Shown piece after piece: positions 1-8,479 of a DNA stretch of 64,000 nt (the stretch's first letter is position 1; each line of letters begins with the position of its first letter). Made by a program: the position numbers and the translations under genes. The notes below the pieces were generated by a model. That model ran no database searches and was not told the DNA's origin. It was given only the letters and a program-made list of their open reading frames with translations. The stretch comes from Bacillus wiedmannii (GTDB lineage: Bacteria > Bacillota > Bacilli > Bacillales > Bacillaceae_G), in the NCBI RefSeq assembly GCF_001583695.1, contig NZ_LOBC01000012.1, positions 56,997 to 120,996 on the forward strand. Reading direction: 5' to 3'.

Positions 1-834
1 ACAATTGTGATGGGGCTTATTTTACAATTGAAAAATATGAGATGGGATAGTGGAACGGTTAGATTTATTTTTCAGCCGGCAGAGGAAAAAGGAAATGGTT
101 CTTTAAAGATGGTAGAGAAGGGTGCTGTGGATGATGCTGATTTCTTATTTGGTGTTCATTTAAGACCGATTGAAGAACTGCCTTTGAAACAAGCTGCCCC
201 GTCTATTCGTCACGGAGCAGCAGGATTTTTAGAAGGAACGATTCATGGAGATGATGCACATGGGGCACGCCCACATCAAGGGGTAAATGCAATTGACGTC
301 ATTTCTATGATCAATATCGGTTTGAAAAATATATGGCTACCACCGCAAAGTTCATATTCAGTGAAGATGACAAGGTGCCAAGCTGGTGGAGATAATTTAA
401 ATATCATTCCAGGTAACGGGCATTTTAGCTTAGATGTCAGAGCAGAAAATAATATATTACTAAATGAATTGAAGCAAAAAATAGAGCGAGTAATTCTATC
501 AGCGGAATCAATGGGATCTAAAGTATGTTATGAGTGGATTGATCTTGCACCAGGAGCTGAAGTGTCAGAAGAAGCTGAGCGCTTTATGCGAAAAGGCATT
601 CTTGAAGTATACGGGGAAGAGGGGTGCACTGGACCGCTGTATACGACAGGAAGCGATGATTTCCATTACTACACAGTGAAGAGACCACATTTAAAAGCTG
701 TCATGCTTGGACTAGGGGCCAACCTACAACCTGGATTACACCATCCATATATGAAGTTCGATCATAGTTGTATTATGGATGGAGTAGAAATATTGAAACA
801 AACTGTATTGAAAGTATTAGAGGACAGGGGCTAG
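1..834 (+). CDS. M20-family amidohydrolase, C-terminal part (5' end outside window)
   Basis: The frame is open from the first base, so the N-terminus lies off the left edge; 277 residues are visible. The protein looks like an N-acyl-amino-acid/peptide amidohydrolase of the M20D type, a cytosolic binuclear metal hydrolase that removes acyl groups from amino acids. Visible family motifs are FQPAEE near the edge (metal/catalytic Glu pair), FGVHLRP, the dimerisation-domain start HGARPHQG and the late GSDDFHYY segment. The GHD(x)H metal box expected just upstream is missing only because of the window edge. The gene ends in a hairpin terminator overlapping its stop codon. The exact substrate cannot be told from sequence. 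Confidence 0.85.
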   Translation, partial: TIVMGLILQLKNMRWDSGTVRFIFQPAEEKGNGSLKMVEKGAVDDADFLFGVHLRPIEELPLKQAAPSIRHGAAGFLEGTIHGDDAHGARPHQGVNAIDVISMINIGLKNIWLPPQSSYSVKMTRCQAGGDNLNIIPGNGHFSLDVRAENNILLNELKQKIERVILSAESMGSKVCYEWIDLAPGAEVSEEAERFMRKGILEVYGEEGCTGPLYTTGSDDFHYYTVKRPHLKAVMLGLGANLQPGLHHPYMKFDHSCIMDGVEILKQTVLKVLEDRG

Positions 835-851
835 ATAGCTCCTGTTTTTTT
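824..851 (+). terminator. Rho-independent terminator of the amidohydrolase gene
   Basis: A nine-base-pair stem (ACAGGGGCT / AGCTCCTGT, one G-T pair) with a four-base loop is followed by seven T. It overlaps the TAG stop at 832-834. Confidence 0.8.
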
Positions 852-1006
852 GTAGGAATTTGTCGGTAAGTCGATATTCCTTGTTGAAACATCGATATAT
901 TGAAAAAAACGTTTATATAATTTCACGTACCTATTAATTTGATGAAAAATCCTTCTCCAGTACATGGTGTATAATAAGAAGTACCATTTCTTAATAGGAG
1001 AAAAAA

Positions 1007-1615
1007 ATGAACGAACAATATTATGATGCAGTTTTAAATATAAAAACAGTAGGTGAACAAAAAGGGTTTAACAAGTCTATGCACTATCACCGTTATGAAC
1101 CGACCCCATATAGCGGATTAGATGAGTTACTGAATCAATATGAGATAAAACGTAGTGACCGAGTTGTAGATTTCGGATGCGGAAAAGGACGATTAAACTT
1201 TTACATGCATCATAAGTGTGATGCTTCAGCGGTTGGAATTGAAATGAATGAAGAGTTTTATAAAGAAGCAATGGATAATCTTGAGCGTTATGCACGAAAG
1301 GTAAGAAACAGTAAAGATAAAATTGGGTTTGAATGTTGTTTAGCGCAAGAATATGAGATTGATCCACGTGATAATCGGTTTTATTTCTTTAATCCATTTT
1401 CTGTACAAGTGTTTATGAACGTAGTCAATAACATTTTGCTTTCGGTAGAGGAAACAGAGAGAGAAGTGGATATTATTTTATATTATCCTTCTGAGGACTA
1501 TATTTTCTTCTTAGAAAATCAGACTGCGTTTGAATTGAAGAGGGAAGTTAGATTGCCAGGTGTTTATGAGAAGAATGGGAATGAGAGGTTTTTAGTGTAT
1601 AGATTGGAGTGTTAA
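1007..1615 (+). CDS. class I SAM-dependent methyltransferase
   Basis: This 202-residue soluble protein carries the glycine-rich SAM-binding motif I, VVDFGCGKGRLNFYM, at about residues 53-67, followed by the acidic motif at VGIEMNEEFY. It therefore has a Rossmann-fold methyltransferase domain. The C-terminal half (NPFSVQVFMNVV, then LYYPSEDYI) matches the pattern of small uncharacterised Bacillus methyltransferases. The ATG follows a good AGGAG-type site (aataggagaaaaaa). The substrate is not recognisable. It stands alone, with the ahpCF operon convergent downstream. Confidence 0.8.
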   Translation: MNEQYYDAVLNIKTVGEQKGFNKSMHYHRYEPTPYSGLDELLNQYEIKRSDRVVDFGCGKGRLNFYMHHKCDASAVGIEMNEEFYKEAMDNLERYARKVRNSKDKIGFECCLAQEYEIDPRDNRFYFFNPFSVQVFMNVVNNILLSVEETEREVDIILYYPSEDYIFFLENQTAFELKREVRLPGVYEKNGNERFLVYRLEC

Positions 1616-1618
1616 TGT

Positions 1619-1681
1619 ATGGGTGCTTGGGGAGTAGCAATATTATCAGACGATATCTTTAATATGCTGGAAGGAATTTGA
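1619..1681 (+). pseudogene. N-terminal stub resembling DUF4259 proteins
   Basis: A 20-codon frame starts four bases after the methyltransferase stop and reads MGAWGVAILSDDIFNMLEGI. Its start resembles the MGAWG(x)G(x)F(x)(D/N)D opening of DUF4259 proteins, which are normally over 100 residues long. There is no Shine-Dalgarno site and the frame ends at once, so I read it as a leftover of a deleted gene. Chance similarity is possible because only about 12 residues can be compared. Confidence 0.35.
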
Positions 1682-1701
1682 CGACCATATAATGTAATAA
1701 A

Positions 1702-1735
1702 AAAAGACGCGCTCCCAATTGGAAGCGCGTCTTTT
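1702..1735. terminator. bidirectional terminator between methyltransferase and ahpF
   Basis: A nearly perfect inverted repeat (AGACGCGCT ... AGCGCGTCT) is flanked by A-runs on the left and T-runs on the right, so it can serve both convergent units. Confidence 0.85.
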
Positions 1736-1751
1736 ACTCACGTCTATATAA

Positions 1752-3278
1752 TTAGTTACGGATTAAGTAATCAAATGCACCTAAAGCTGCGTTTGCACCT
1801 GAACCCATAGAGATGATGATTTGTTTGTACGGATTATTTGTACAGTCACCTGCAGCAAACACTCCTGGTACGTTTGTAGCGCCGTGCTTGTCTGTTACGA
1901 TTTCACCGCGAGCGCGTTCAACTGTTTCGCCTAACCAGTCTGTGTTTGGCACAAGACCGATTTGTACGAATACACCTTGTAATTCAACGTGATGAACTTC
2001 TTCAGTTTCACGATCGATGTAAGAAATACCGTTTACTTTATCAGTACCAGTGATTTCTTTCGTTTGAACGTTTTTCAGAACAGTTACGTTTGGTAAGCTG
2101 TTAAGACGCTCTTGTAATACAGCATCAGCTTTTAATTCTGGCATGAATTCAAGAACAGTTACGTGCTTAACGATACCAGCTAAGTCGATAGCTGCTTCAA
2201 TACCAGAGTTACCTCCGCCGATAACTGCTACGTCTTTTCCGATGAATAATGGACCGTCACAGTGTGGGCAGTATGCTACACCTTTATTTTTGAACTCAGC
2301 TTCACCTGGTACGCCAACGTTACGCCAGCGAGCACCTGTTGAAACGATTACGCTCTTACTTTTCAGAATAGCGCCGTTTTCAAGTTCCACTTCAATAAGT
2401 TCTTTTTTCTCTAAACGTTTCGCACGTTGTAGATTCATTACATCGATGTCGTATTCTTTTACGTGCTCTTCAAGACTTGCTACTAGCTTAGGACCTTCAG
2501 TGCGTTTTACGCTGATGAAGTTCTCAATACCCATAGTATCCATTACTTGACCGCCGAAGCGCTCAGCAACGATACCAGTGCGGATACCTTTACGTGCTGC
2601 ATAAATCGCTGCACTTGCACCAGCAGGGCCGCCACCAACAACAAGAACATCGTATGGATCTTTATCAGAAAGCTCTGATGCATCTGGACCGTTACCCATT
2701 TTAGCTAAAATTTCTTCAAGTGTCATACGACCGCTTCCGAAAGATTCGCCGTTTAGGAAAACTGTTGGTACTGCCATGATGTCTTTGCTTTCTACTTCCT
2801 CTTTGAATGCAGCGCCATCAATCATAGTATGTGTAATACCAGAGTTTAGAACGCTCATTACGTTAAGAGCTTGTACAACATCAGGACAGTTATGACAACT
2901 TAGGCTGATATAAGATTCAAAATGATATTCGCCTTGAATGTTTTTAATTTGATCGATTAATTTTTGTTCAACTTTTGGAGCGCGTCCACTTACTTGTAGT
3001 AAAGCTAACACTAATGAAGTAAATTCGTGTCCTAATGGAATACCAGCGAATACGACACCAGTGTCTTCACCAGGGCGATTTACGCTAAAGCTTGGTGTTC
3101 TCTCTAATTCAACTTTTTCTACTGTAATCTTAGATGACATAGTAGCTAATTCGTCTACTAGAGATAACATATCTTTAGATACGTTATCGTCTCCAGCGCT
3201 TACTTTAAGTAAAATATCGTTCTCCATTAACTGAAGGTATTGGGATAGTTGTGTTTTTATATCTGCATCTAGTATCAT
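1752..3278 (-). CDS. ahpF: alkyl hydroperoxide reductase subunit F
   Basis: This 508-residue flavoprotein takes electrons from NAD(P)H and passes them to AhpC for reduction of H2O2 and organic peroxides. The N-terminal tandem thioredoxin-like domain carries CHNC at residues 128-131. The FAD dinucleotide fold starts at VVGGGPAG (213-220). The thioredoxin-reductase-like redox pair CPHC lies at 337-340, followed by the NAD(P)H motif VIGGGNSG and the second FAD motif FAAGDCT. Length and cysteine spacing fit the full-length family. It lies 14 bases downstream of ahpC in the same operon, with a strong terminator behind it. Confidence 0.97.
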   Translation of the reverse strand: MILDADIKTQLSQYLQLMENDILLKVSAGDDNVSKDMLSLVDELATMSSKITVEKVELERTPSFSVNRPGEDTGVVFAGIPLGHEFTSLVLALLQVSGRAPKVEQKLIDQIKNIQGEYHFESYISLSCHNCPDVVQALNVMSVLNSGITHTMIDGAAFKEEVESKDIMAVPTVFLNGESFGSGRMTLEEILAKMGNGPDASELSDKDPYDVLVVGGGPAGASAAIYAARKGIRTGIVAERFGGQVMDTMGIENFISVKRTEGPKLVASLEEHVKEYDIDVMNLQRAKRLEKKELIEVELENGAILKSKSVIVSTGARWRNVGVPGEAEFKNKGVAYCPHCDGPLFIGKDVAVIGGGNSGIEAAIDLAGIVKHVTVLEFMPELKADAVLQERLNSLPNVTVLKNVQTKEITGTDKVNGISYIDRETEEVHHVELQGVFVQIGLVPNTDWLGETVERARGEIVTDKHGATNVPGVFAAGDCTNNPYKQIIISMGSGANAALGAFDYLIRN

Positions 3279-3292
3279 TTTGATCGAACTCC

Positions 3293-3856
3293 TTAGATTT
3301 TGCCTACAAGGTCAAGGCTTGGTTTAAGTGTTGCAGAACCCTCTTGCCATTTAGCTGGGCAAACTTCACCTGGGTTGTTACGTACGTATTGAGCTGCTTT
3401 AATTTTGTTAACAAGAATGCTTGCGTCACGGCCGATACCGTCAGCATTGATTTCCATAGATTGGATAACGCCGTCTGGATCGATGATGAATGTACCACGA
3501 GCAGCAAGACCTTCTTCTTCCATTAAAACGTTGAAGTTTGTAGTGATTGTGCGAGTTGGGTCACCAATCATGATGTACTCGATTTTGCCGATAGTTTCTG
3601 AGCTATCATGCCATGCTTTGTGAGTGAAGTGAGTGTCTGTAGATACAGAGTATACTTCAACGCCTAAGTCTTTAAGAGTTGCATATTGGTTTTGTAAGTC
3701 TTCAAGTTCAGTTGGGCAAACGAATGTGAAGTCAGCTGGGTAGAAACAAACTACACTCCATTTTCCTTTTAAACTTTCGTCAGTAACTTGGATAAATTCT
3801 CCATTATGGTAAGCATTAGCTTTAAACGGTTTTACTTCTGTGCCGATTAATAACAT
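3293..3856 (-). CDS. ahpC: alkyl hydroperoxide reductase subunit C (peroxiredoxin)
   Basis: This 187-residue typical 2-Cys peroxiredoxin has its peroxidatic cysteine at residue 47 in FTFVCPTE and its resolving cysteine at 166 in GEVCPAKW. It forms decamers in the cytosol, reduces peroxides and peroxynitrite, and is recycled by AhpF encoded next to it. The start has a strong site (TAGGAGG on the minus strand). A PerR-like box lies about 75-90 bases upstream, so peroxide induction as in Bacillus subtilis is likely. Confidence 0.98.
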   Translation of the reverse strand: MLLIGTEVKPFKANAYHNGEFIQVTDESLKGKWSVVCFYPADFTFVCPTELEDLQNQYATLKDLGVEVYSVSTDTHFTHKAWHDSSETIGKIEYIMIGDPTRTITTNFNVLMEEEGLAARGTFIIDPDGVIQSMEINADGIGRDASILVNKIKAAQYVRNNPGEVCPAKWQEGSATLKPSLDLVGKI

Positions 3857-3929
3857 ATTAAAATTCCTCCTAAATGTTGGTTTTGAGCATCAAAAAATAG
3901 TGTGCTCATAAAATATATTTTTTAATTAA

Positions 3930-3944
3930 CTATAATAATTCTAA
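3930..3944 (-). promoter_or_regulatory. PerR box upstream of ahpCF
   Basis: CTATAATAATTCTAA matches the 15-base consensus TTATAATnATTATAA at 13 of 14 or 15 positions depending on the centre, with a clear dyad. PerR is the Fe/Mn-dependent peroxide sensor of Bacillus and is known to repress ahpCF in B. subtilis. The assignment comes from sequence match plus context. Confidence 0.75.
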
Positions 3945-4300
3945 TTCGATATTAATTATCATATAGAAGTGGTTATTTTGTCAAGAGAATAAACCAACTT
4001 TATATCAATTTAATTAATATTTATTCTCAATTAAGGTTGTTAGAGAATTAAAAGGTAGTTTTCATGTAATCGATTTTCAACGAGTATGTAAAAGAGTAGT
4101 GCGTATGTTAGAGACATGGTGTAAGTATAAATTGTTAGGAAGGGAATATTTCTTAGAAGTTGTGGATTTGAAAAGGATTGCTTATTTCTATTTTACAAAG
4201 AATTGTGCGATAAATAAAATAAAATGAATTAGAATCTTTTTGAACATTTTTTGTCATCTCAAATATATAATTAGGAAGCATATTGCAGTAATATAGAAAC
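3945..4300. other. intergenic stretch with one start-less open frame
   Basis: This part of the 588-base gap between ahpC and the kinase gene is AT-rich. On the plus strand a frame is open from about 4012 to a TGA at 4225-4227 (about 70 codons; ATG only at 4105) with no ribosome site. It translates to a plausible-looking peptide containing VIDFQRVCKRVVRMLETW. It may be the relic of a gene or chance. Confidence 0.3.
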
Positions 4301-4301
4301 A

Positions 4302-4329
4302 TTGACTCAAGATGTTAACAAGATATAAT
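4302..4329 (+). promoter_or_regulatory. sigma-A-type promoter of the 5-deoxyribose salvage operon
   Basis: TTGACT at 4302-4307 and TATAAT at 4324-4329 are separated by 16 bases. The predicted transcript start, about 4336, leaves a leader of roughly 110 bases before the kinase gene. Confidence 0.6.
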
Positions 4330-4368
4330 AAAACCTAGATATACCTTTCAAAAAGAAGGAGATATAAT

Positions 4369-4401
4369 ATAGGATGAAAAAATTTCACCCTATTATTTTT
4401 T
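4369..4401 (+). terminator. leader hairpin with T-rich tail (possible attenuator)
   Basis: Inside the leader an 11-base-pair stem with one mismatch (4369-4379 with 4383-4393) is followed by TTATTTTTTAT. A 12-codon frame (ATG 4374, MKKFHPIIFYSF) overlaps it, with AAGGAG twelve bases upstream. It may attenuate the operon; no riboswitch fold was recognised. Confidence 0.4.
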
Positions 4402-4410
4402 ATAGCTTTT

Positions 4411-4424
4411 AGAAAACGCTTACA
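4411..4424 (+). promoter_or_regulatory. candidate cre site (CcpA)
   Basis: AGAAAACGCTTACA fits the cre consensus TGWAANCGNTNWCA at 13 of 14 positions. Lying between the promoter and the kinase start, it would act as a catabolite-repression roadblock. Confidence 0.5.
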
Positions 4425-4444
4425 ATTAGTGTGGAGGGGAAACC

Positions 4445-5674
4445 ATGTCTAAGTTCACGAAGTATTTTTTAATGGAAGCTAAAGATGTGATTGTATATGT
4501 GAAAGAGAAATTATGTAAGTTTGAGGATGCAAAGGGGTTACAGTGTAAAGAAATAGGCGATGGTAATTTAAATTATGTATTCCGTGTTTGGGATGAACAG
4601 AAGAAGATTTCTGTCATTGTAAAGCAAGCTGGGCATACAGCACGCATTTCAGACGAGTTTAAGTTGTCGACGAATCGTATTCGTATAGAATCGGATGTTT
4701 TGCAGTTAGAGGAGGAGTTAGCACCTGGGCTTGTTCCAAAGGTATATTTGTTTGATAGTGTGATGAATTGTTGCGTAATGGAAGATTTATCGGACCATAC
4801 AATATTACGTACAGCACTTATAAATCATCAAATATTTCCGAGGCTTGCTGACGATGTAACGACTTTTTTGGTAAACACACTCTTATTAACATCGGATGTT
4901 GTAATGAATCATAAAGAGAAGAAGGAACTTGTGAAGAATTATATAAATCCTGAATTATGTGAGATTACAGAAGACCTCGTCTACGCTGAGCCATTTACAA
5001 ATCATAATAAGCGTAACGAGTTATTTCTGTTAAATGAAGGATGGATTAGAGAGCATATTTATAGTGATAAAGAGCTTCGTTTAGAAGTAGCAAAACTTAA
5101 GTTTTCTTTTATGACGAATGCACAGGCGCTTATTCATGGTGATCTGCATACTGGTTCTGTTTTTGTGAAAAATGATTCCACGAAGATTATTGATCCTGAG
5201 TTTGCCTTTTATGGACCAATGGGATATGACGTTGGGAATGTAATGGCGAATTTAATGTTTGCTTGGGTGAATGCAGATGCGACCATGGCGCTTGGAGCTG
5301 AGAAAGATACGTATATGGGTTGGCTACAATCGACAATGGTAGAGGTAATTGATTTATTTAAGAAGAAGTTTTTAGATGCTTGGAATATTCATGTGACCGA
5401 GATTATGGCGAAGGAAGAAGGCTTTAACGAAGTATATTTACAATCTGTATTAGAGGATACAGCTGCAGTGACGGGCCTTGAGTTAATTCGTCGTATTGTT
5501 GGGCTAGCGAAAGTAAAGGATATTACTTGTATCGAGAATGAGGAAGCACGTGCTAGAGCAGAACGCATTTGTCTTCAAGTAGCGAAGAAATTTATTTTAC
5601 GGGCTAATCAATATAAAACAGGCACAAGTTTTGTAGAAACGTTAAAAGAACAGTCAATGCACTACGCGAAGTAA
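4445..5674 (+). CDS. mtnK: 5-deoxyribose / 5-methylthioribose kinase (MtnK-like)
   Basis: This 409-residue protein of the aminoglycoside-phosphotransferase/MtnK fold phosphorylates the C1 hydroxyl of a 5-substituted ribose using ATP. Seen motifs are the nucleotide loop [11 protein letters not shown] (about 38-48), the catalytic HGDLHTGS and the metal-binding [16 protein letters not shown]. It is followed within ten bases by an MtnA-like isomerase and then a class II aldolase. This gene order is the B. thuringiensis 5-deoxyribose cluster shown to handle the by-product of radical-SAM enzymes (Beaudoin et al. 2018). No S-box precedes it, unlike typical methionine-salvage mtnK. It probably also accepts methylthioribose. 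Confidence 0.85.
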   Translation: MSKFTKYFLMEAKDVIVYVKEKLCKFEDAKGLQCKEIGDGNLNYVFRVWDEQKKISVIVKQAGHTARISDEFKLSTNRIRIESDVLQLEEELAPGLVPKVYLFDSVMNCCVMEDLSDHTILRTALINHQIFPRLADDVTTFLVNTLLLTSDVVMNHKEKKELVKNYINPELCEITEDLVYAEPFTNHNKRNELFLLNEGWIREHIYSDKELRLEVAKLKFSFMTNAQALIHGDLHTGSVFVKNDSTKIIDPEFAFYGPMGYDVGNVMANLMFAWVNADATMALGAEKDTYMGWLQSTMVEVIDLFKKKFLDAWNIHVTEIMAKEEGFNEVYLQSVLEDTAAVTGLELIRRIVGLAKVKDITCIENEEARARAERICLQVAKKFILRANQYKTGTSFVETLKEQSMHYAK

Positions 5675-5683
5675 GGGGAGAAG

Positions 5684-6730
5684 ATGATGGAAGAGCAATT
5701 AATACCCATTCAGTGGAAAGATGATGCTTTAGTTTTATTAGATCAAACATTATTACCGAATGAGGTTGTCTATGAATCTTTCAAGACAGCTGAAAGTGTG
5801 TGGGATGCCATTCAAGTAATGAAAGTACGAGGAGCACCAGCGATTGGTGTTTCGGCAGCGTATGGTGTGTATTTAGGAACAAAGGAAGTTACTCAAAGTA
5901 AGATGGAAGACTTTATAGAGGAAGTCAAAAAGGTATGTGTATATTTGGCAACATCAAGGCCAACAGCAGTAAATTTATTTTGGGCACTTGAAAGAATGGA
6001 GACAGTCGTGGCAGAGAACGCGCACTTATCAATCGCTCAGTTGAAAGATAGATTACTAGAAGAGGCAAAAGAGATTCATAGAGAAGATGAAGAAATTAAC
6101 CGTCAAATCGGAGAACATGCATTAACGTTATTCCATGATGGAATGGGTGTATTAACACATTGTAATGCTGGTGCGTTAGCGACGACTAAGTATGGGACTG
6201 CGACAGCTCCAATGTACTTAGCGAAAGAAAAAGGATGGGACTTAAAAATCTTTTCAGATGAAACACGTCCAAGATTACAAGGTTCAACGTTAACAGCATT
6301 AGAACTACAACGAGCGGGGATTGATGTTACTGTTATTACGGATAATATGGCGGCTATGGTCATGTCACAAGGAAAGATTGATGCGGTAATCGTTGGATGT
6401 GACCGTGTGGCAGCAAACGGTGATGTAGCAAATAAAATTGGGACATTAGGCGTATCTATTCTAGCGAAATACTACAACATTCCGTTTTATGTAGCAGCAC
6501 CAACACCGACAATCGACTTAAAAACACCGACAGGAAAAGAAATTCCAATCGAGGAAAGAGATGCTTCTGAAGTGATTAATCGCTTCGGACAATATTCTGC
6601 TCCGAAAGAAAGTAAAGTATATAATCCGGCATTTGATGTCACACCACATGAAAATGTAACAGCGATTATTACGGAAAAAGGGATTGTAAAAGCACCGTTT
6701 ACGGAGAACTTAAAAAATCTATTTCAATAA
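5684..6730 (+). CDS. drdI: 5-deoxyribose-1-phosphate isomerase (MtnA family)
   Basis: A 348-residue aldose-ketose isomerase of the MtnA/eIF2B-like family; it converts 5-deoxyribose 1-phosphate (or methylthioribose 1-phosphate) to the 1-phospho-ketose. The catalytic residues of the family are present: C160 in [10 protein letters not shown] and D240 in [15 protein letters not shown]. The sugar-phosphate loop KVRGAPAIG is at about 47-55. The segment [11 protein letters not shown] carries S-T where many MtnA proteins have A-R, which may reflect substrate preference. It begins nine bases after the kinase gene; a second ATG at 5687 has the better ribosome-site spacing. Function is assigned from operon context. 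Confidence 0.85.
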   Translation: MMEEQLIPIQWKDDALVLLDQTLLPNEVVYESFKTAESVWDAIQVMKVRGAPAIGVSAAYGVYLGTKEVTQSKMEDFIEEVKKVCVYLATSRPTAVNLFWALERMETVVAENAHLSIAQLKDRLLEEAKEIHREDEEINRQIGEHALTLFHDGMGVLTHCNAGALATTKYGTATAPMYLAKEKGWDLKIFSDETRPRLQGSTLTALELQRAGIDVTVITDNMAAMVMSQGKIDAVIVGCDRVAANGDVANKIGTLGVSILAKYYNIPFYVAAPTPTIDLKTPTGKEIPIEERDASEVINRFGQYSAPKESKVYNPAFDVTPHENVTAIITEKGIVKAPFTENLKNLFQ

Positions 6731-6784
6731 GTAGATAGATTTAAAAAGTCAGTCATCATAAGCTTCATACTTAGGGGGATGTAT

Positions 6785-7426
6785 ATGTTATTACAAAAAG
6801 AAAGAGAAGAAATTGTAGCGTATGGAAAGAAAATGATTTCTAGCGGTTTAACAAAGGGGACAGGCGGCAATATTAGTATTTTTAATCGTGAACAAGGTCT
6901 TGTTGCGATTAGCCCAAGTGGTTTAGAGTATTATGAAACAAAACCTGAAGATGTAGTTATATTAAACTTAGATGGTGAAGTGGTAGAGGGAGAGAGAAAA
7001 CCGTCAAGCGAGCTCGATATGCACCTTATTTATTATAGAAATCGTGAAGATATAAATGCGCTTGTGCATACACATTCACCTTATGCAAAGACGATTGCAT
7101 CATTAGGGTGGGAGCTTCCTGCTGTATCATATTTAATTGCTTTCGCAGGCCCGAATGTTCGCTGTGCACCGTATGAAACATTTGGTACGAAGCAACTGGC
7201 AGATGCTGCTTTTGAAGGAATGATTGATCGCCGTGCCGTTTTACTTGAGAACCACGGTTTAATTGCAGGTGCAAATAACATAAAAATGGCGTTTACTGTT
7301 GCAGAAGAAATTGAGTTTTGTGCGCAAATTTATTATCAAACGAAAAGCGTCGGAGAGCCGAAGCTATTGCCAGAAGATGAGATGGCGAATTTGGCGAAGA
7401 AGTTTGAAGGGTATGGACAGCAGTAG
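6785..7426 (+). CDS. drdA: 5-deoxyribulose-1-phosphate aldolase (class II, AraD/FucA family)
   Basis: A 213-residue metal-dependent aldolase that splits 5-deoxyribulose 1-phosphate into dihydroxyacetone phosphate and acetaldehyde. The AraD/FucA signature is clear: GTGGNISI near the start, SSELDMHL with the catalytic Glu, the HTHSPYA metal histidines, and the third ligand in ENHGLIA. I chose the ATG at 6785 because the G-run Shine-Dalgarno site touches the earlier ATG at 6779. It closes the kinase-isomerase-aldolase operon. In B. thuringiensis the homologue is reported as an unusual manganese enzyme. A general L-fuculose-phosphate aldolase role is less likely in this context. Confidence 0.87.
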   Translation: MLLQKEREEIVAYGKKMISSGLTKGTGGNISIFNREQGLVAISPSGLEYYETKPEDVVILNLDGEVVEGERKPSSELDMHLIYYRNREDINALVHTHSPYAKTIASLGWELPAVSYLIAFAGPNVRCAPYETFGTKQLADAAFEGMIDRRAVLLENHGLIAGANNIKMAFTVAEEIEFCAQIYYQTKSVGEPKLLPEDEMANLAKKFEGYGQQ

Positions 7427-7436
7427 AATGAAATAA

Positions 7437-7468
7437 AAACCCCCTCAAGAAAAAATCTTGAGGGGGTT
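7437..7468. terminator. bidirectional terminator between drdA and the siderophore genes
   Basis: A 14-base-pair perfect stem (AAACCCCCTCAAGA with its complement) has an A-rich loop and T-runs on both strands, shared by the convergent operons. Confidence 0.9.
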
Positions 7469-7471
7469 TCT

Positions 7472-8479
7472 TTACGCCTTCTTAAGCAACAAATACATAA
7501 AGTAAGGGGCACCAATTAAAGCAACGACAATACCTGCTGGGATGCCATTAGGTTCAACGATGTTTCTTCCGATTGTGTCAGCAAATAGCAATAGCCATCC
7601 GCCGATTAAAAGGGCGATAGGCATGAAAATTTGATGTCTTGGACCTACTAAAGATTTCGCGATATGAGGAGCCATTAGTCCGATAAAGCTAATTCCTCCT
7701 GTTACGGAAACAGCTGCAGCTGCAAGCGCGACGGCTGCAACTAATAAGTATCTGCGTTCTTTTTCAATTTCAATTCCAACACCGATTGCGACTGGTTCGT
7801 TTAATGCTAGAATGTTTAATCGATTTGCTTTATAGAAAACGAACGGAATTAATACGATTAACCATGGGAGCATTGCTAAAACGAAGATCCAGTCATCTCC
7901 CCAAATATTTCCGGCAATCCATTTTGAAATAAAGTCTACTTTCATACGATCTGCGGATGAAATAAGGACAATCATCGTTCCAGATAGTGCAAATGCAAAA
8001 CCGATACCGGTTAATGTTAATCGCACCGGCTGAAGTCCAGTTGATTTACTGTATGAAAATACGTAGATTAGAACAGCTGTCAGAAATGCCCCGATAAATC
8101 CAACGACAGGTAGTAAGTAAAGAAATGAACCTACATCTATTGGAAAGTATAAAAAGAAAATAGCAACAGCAACACCGGCCCCAGAGTTGATTCCGAGAAT
8201 ACCAGGTTCAGCTAAATCATTTCGAGTAATTCCTTGCAGAATAGCCCCTGATAAAGCGAGAGCCATACCAGCTAATAATGTAATAACAATTCTAGGTAGT
8301 CTTAAAGAGTATAAAACAAACTCCTCTTTAAAAGTCCCTTGTCCCATTAATGTTGGGAGTAGTCGATCATAGGATAAAGATGCTGAACCAAGTCCCATTC
8401 CAACTACAATGGTGGTGATGGTCAGTATTAGTAAAGCGAGTATAATAAGACGTTGTTTTCTTAGAATAGATTGCATCAT
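7472..8479 (-). CDS. iron-siderophore ABC transporter permease (FecCD/FhuG-like)
   Basis: This 335-residue polytopic membrane protein belongs to the FecCD permease family, with about nine to ten hydrophobic helices, an N-terminal GVGLGSAS-like segment and the GxxFxGLMxPHIA loop (ISFIGLMAPHIAKSLVG) that contacts the ATPase. With the partner permease it forms the channel for ferric siderophore uptake. Its ATG overlaps the stop of the upstream permease by four bases (ATGA), showing translational coupling. No ATPase gene is present in the operon, so it must borrow one from elsewhere, as the B. subtilis Feu and Yfi systems do. Confidence 0.88.
   Translation of the reverse strand: MMQSILRKQRLIILALLILTITTIVVGMGLGSASLSYDRLLPTLMGQGTFKEEFVLYSLRLPRIVITLLAGMALALSGAILQGITRNDLAEPGILGINSGAGVAVAIFFLYFPIDVGSFLYLLPVVGFIGAFLTAVLIYVFSYSKSTGLQPVRLTLTGIGFAFALSGTMIVLISSADRMKVDFISKWIAGNIWGDDWIFVLAMLPWLIVLIPFVFYKANRLNILALNEPVAIGVGIEIEKERRYLLVAAVALAAAAVSVTGGISFIGLMAPHIAKSLVGPRHQIFMPIALLIGGWLLLFADTIGRNIVEPNGIPAGIVVALIGAPYFMYLLLKKA

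Noticed and set aside
1077-1367. 96-codon minus-strand frame inside the methyltransferase gene
   Set aside because: It is antisense to the conserved SAM motif and has no recognisable features.
4230-4444. Search for an S-box before the kinase gene
   Set aside because: None of the conserved SAM-I blocks is present; only a simple hairpin was found.
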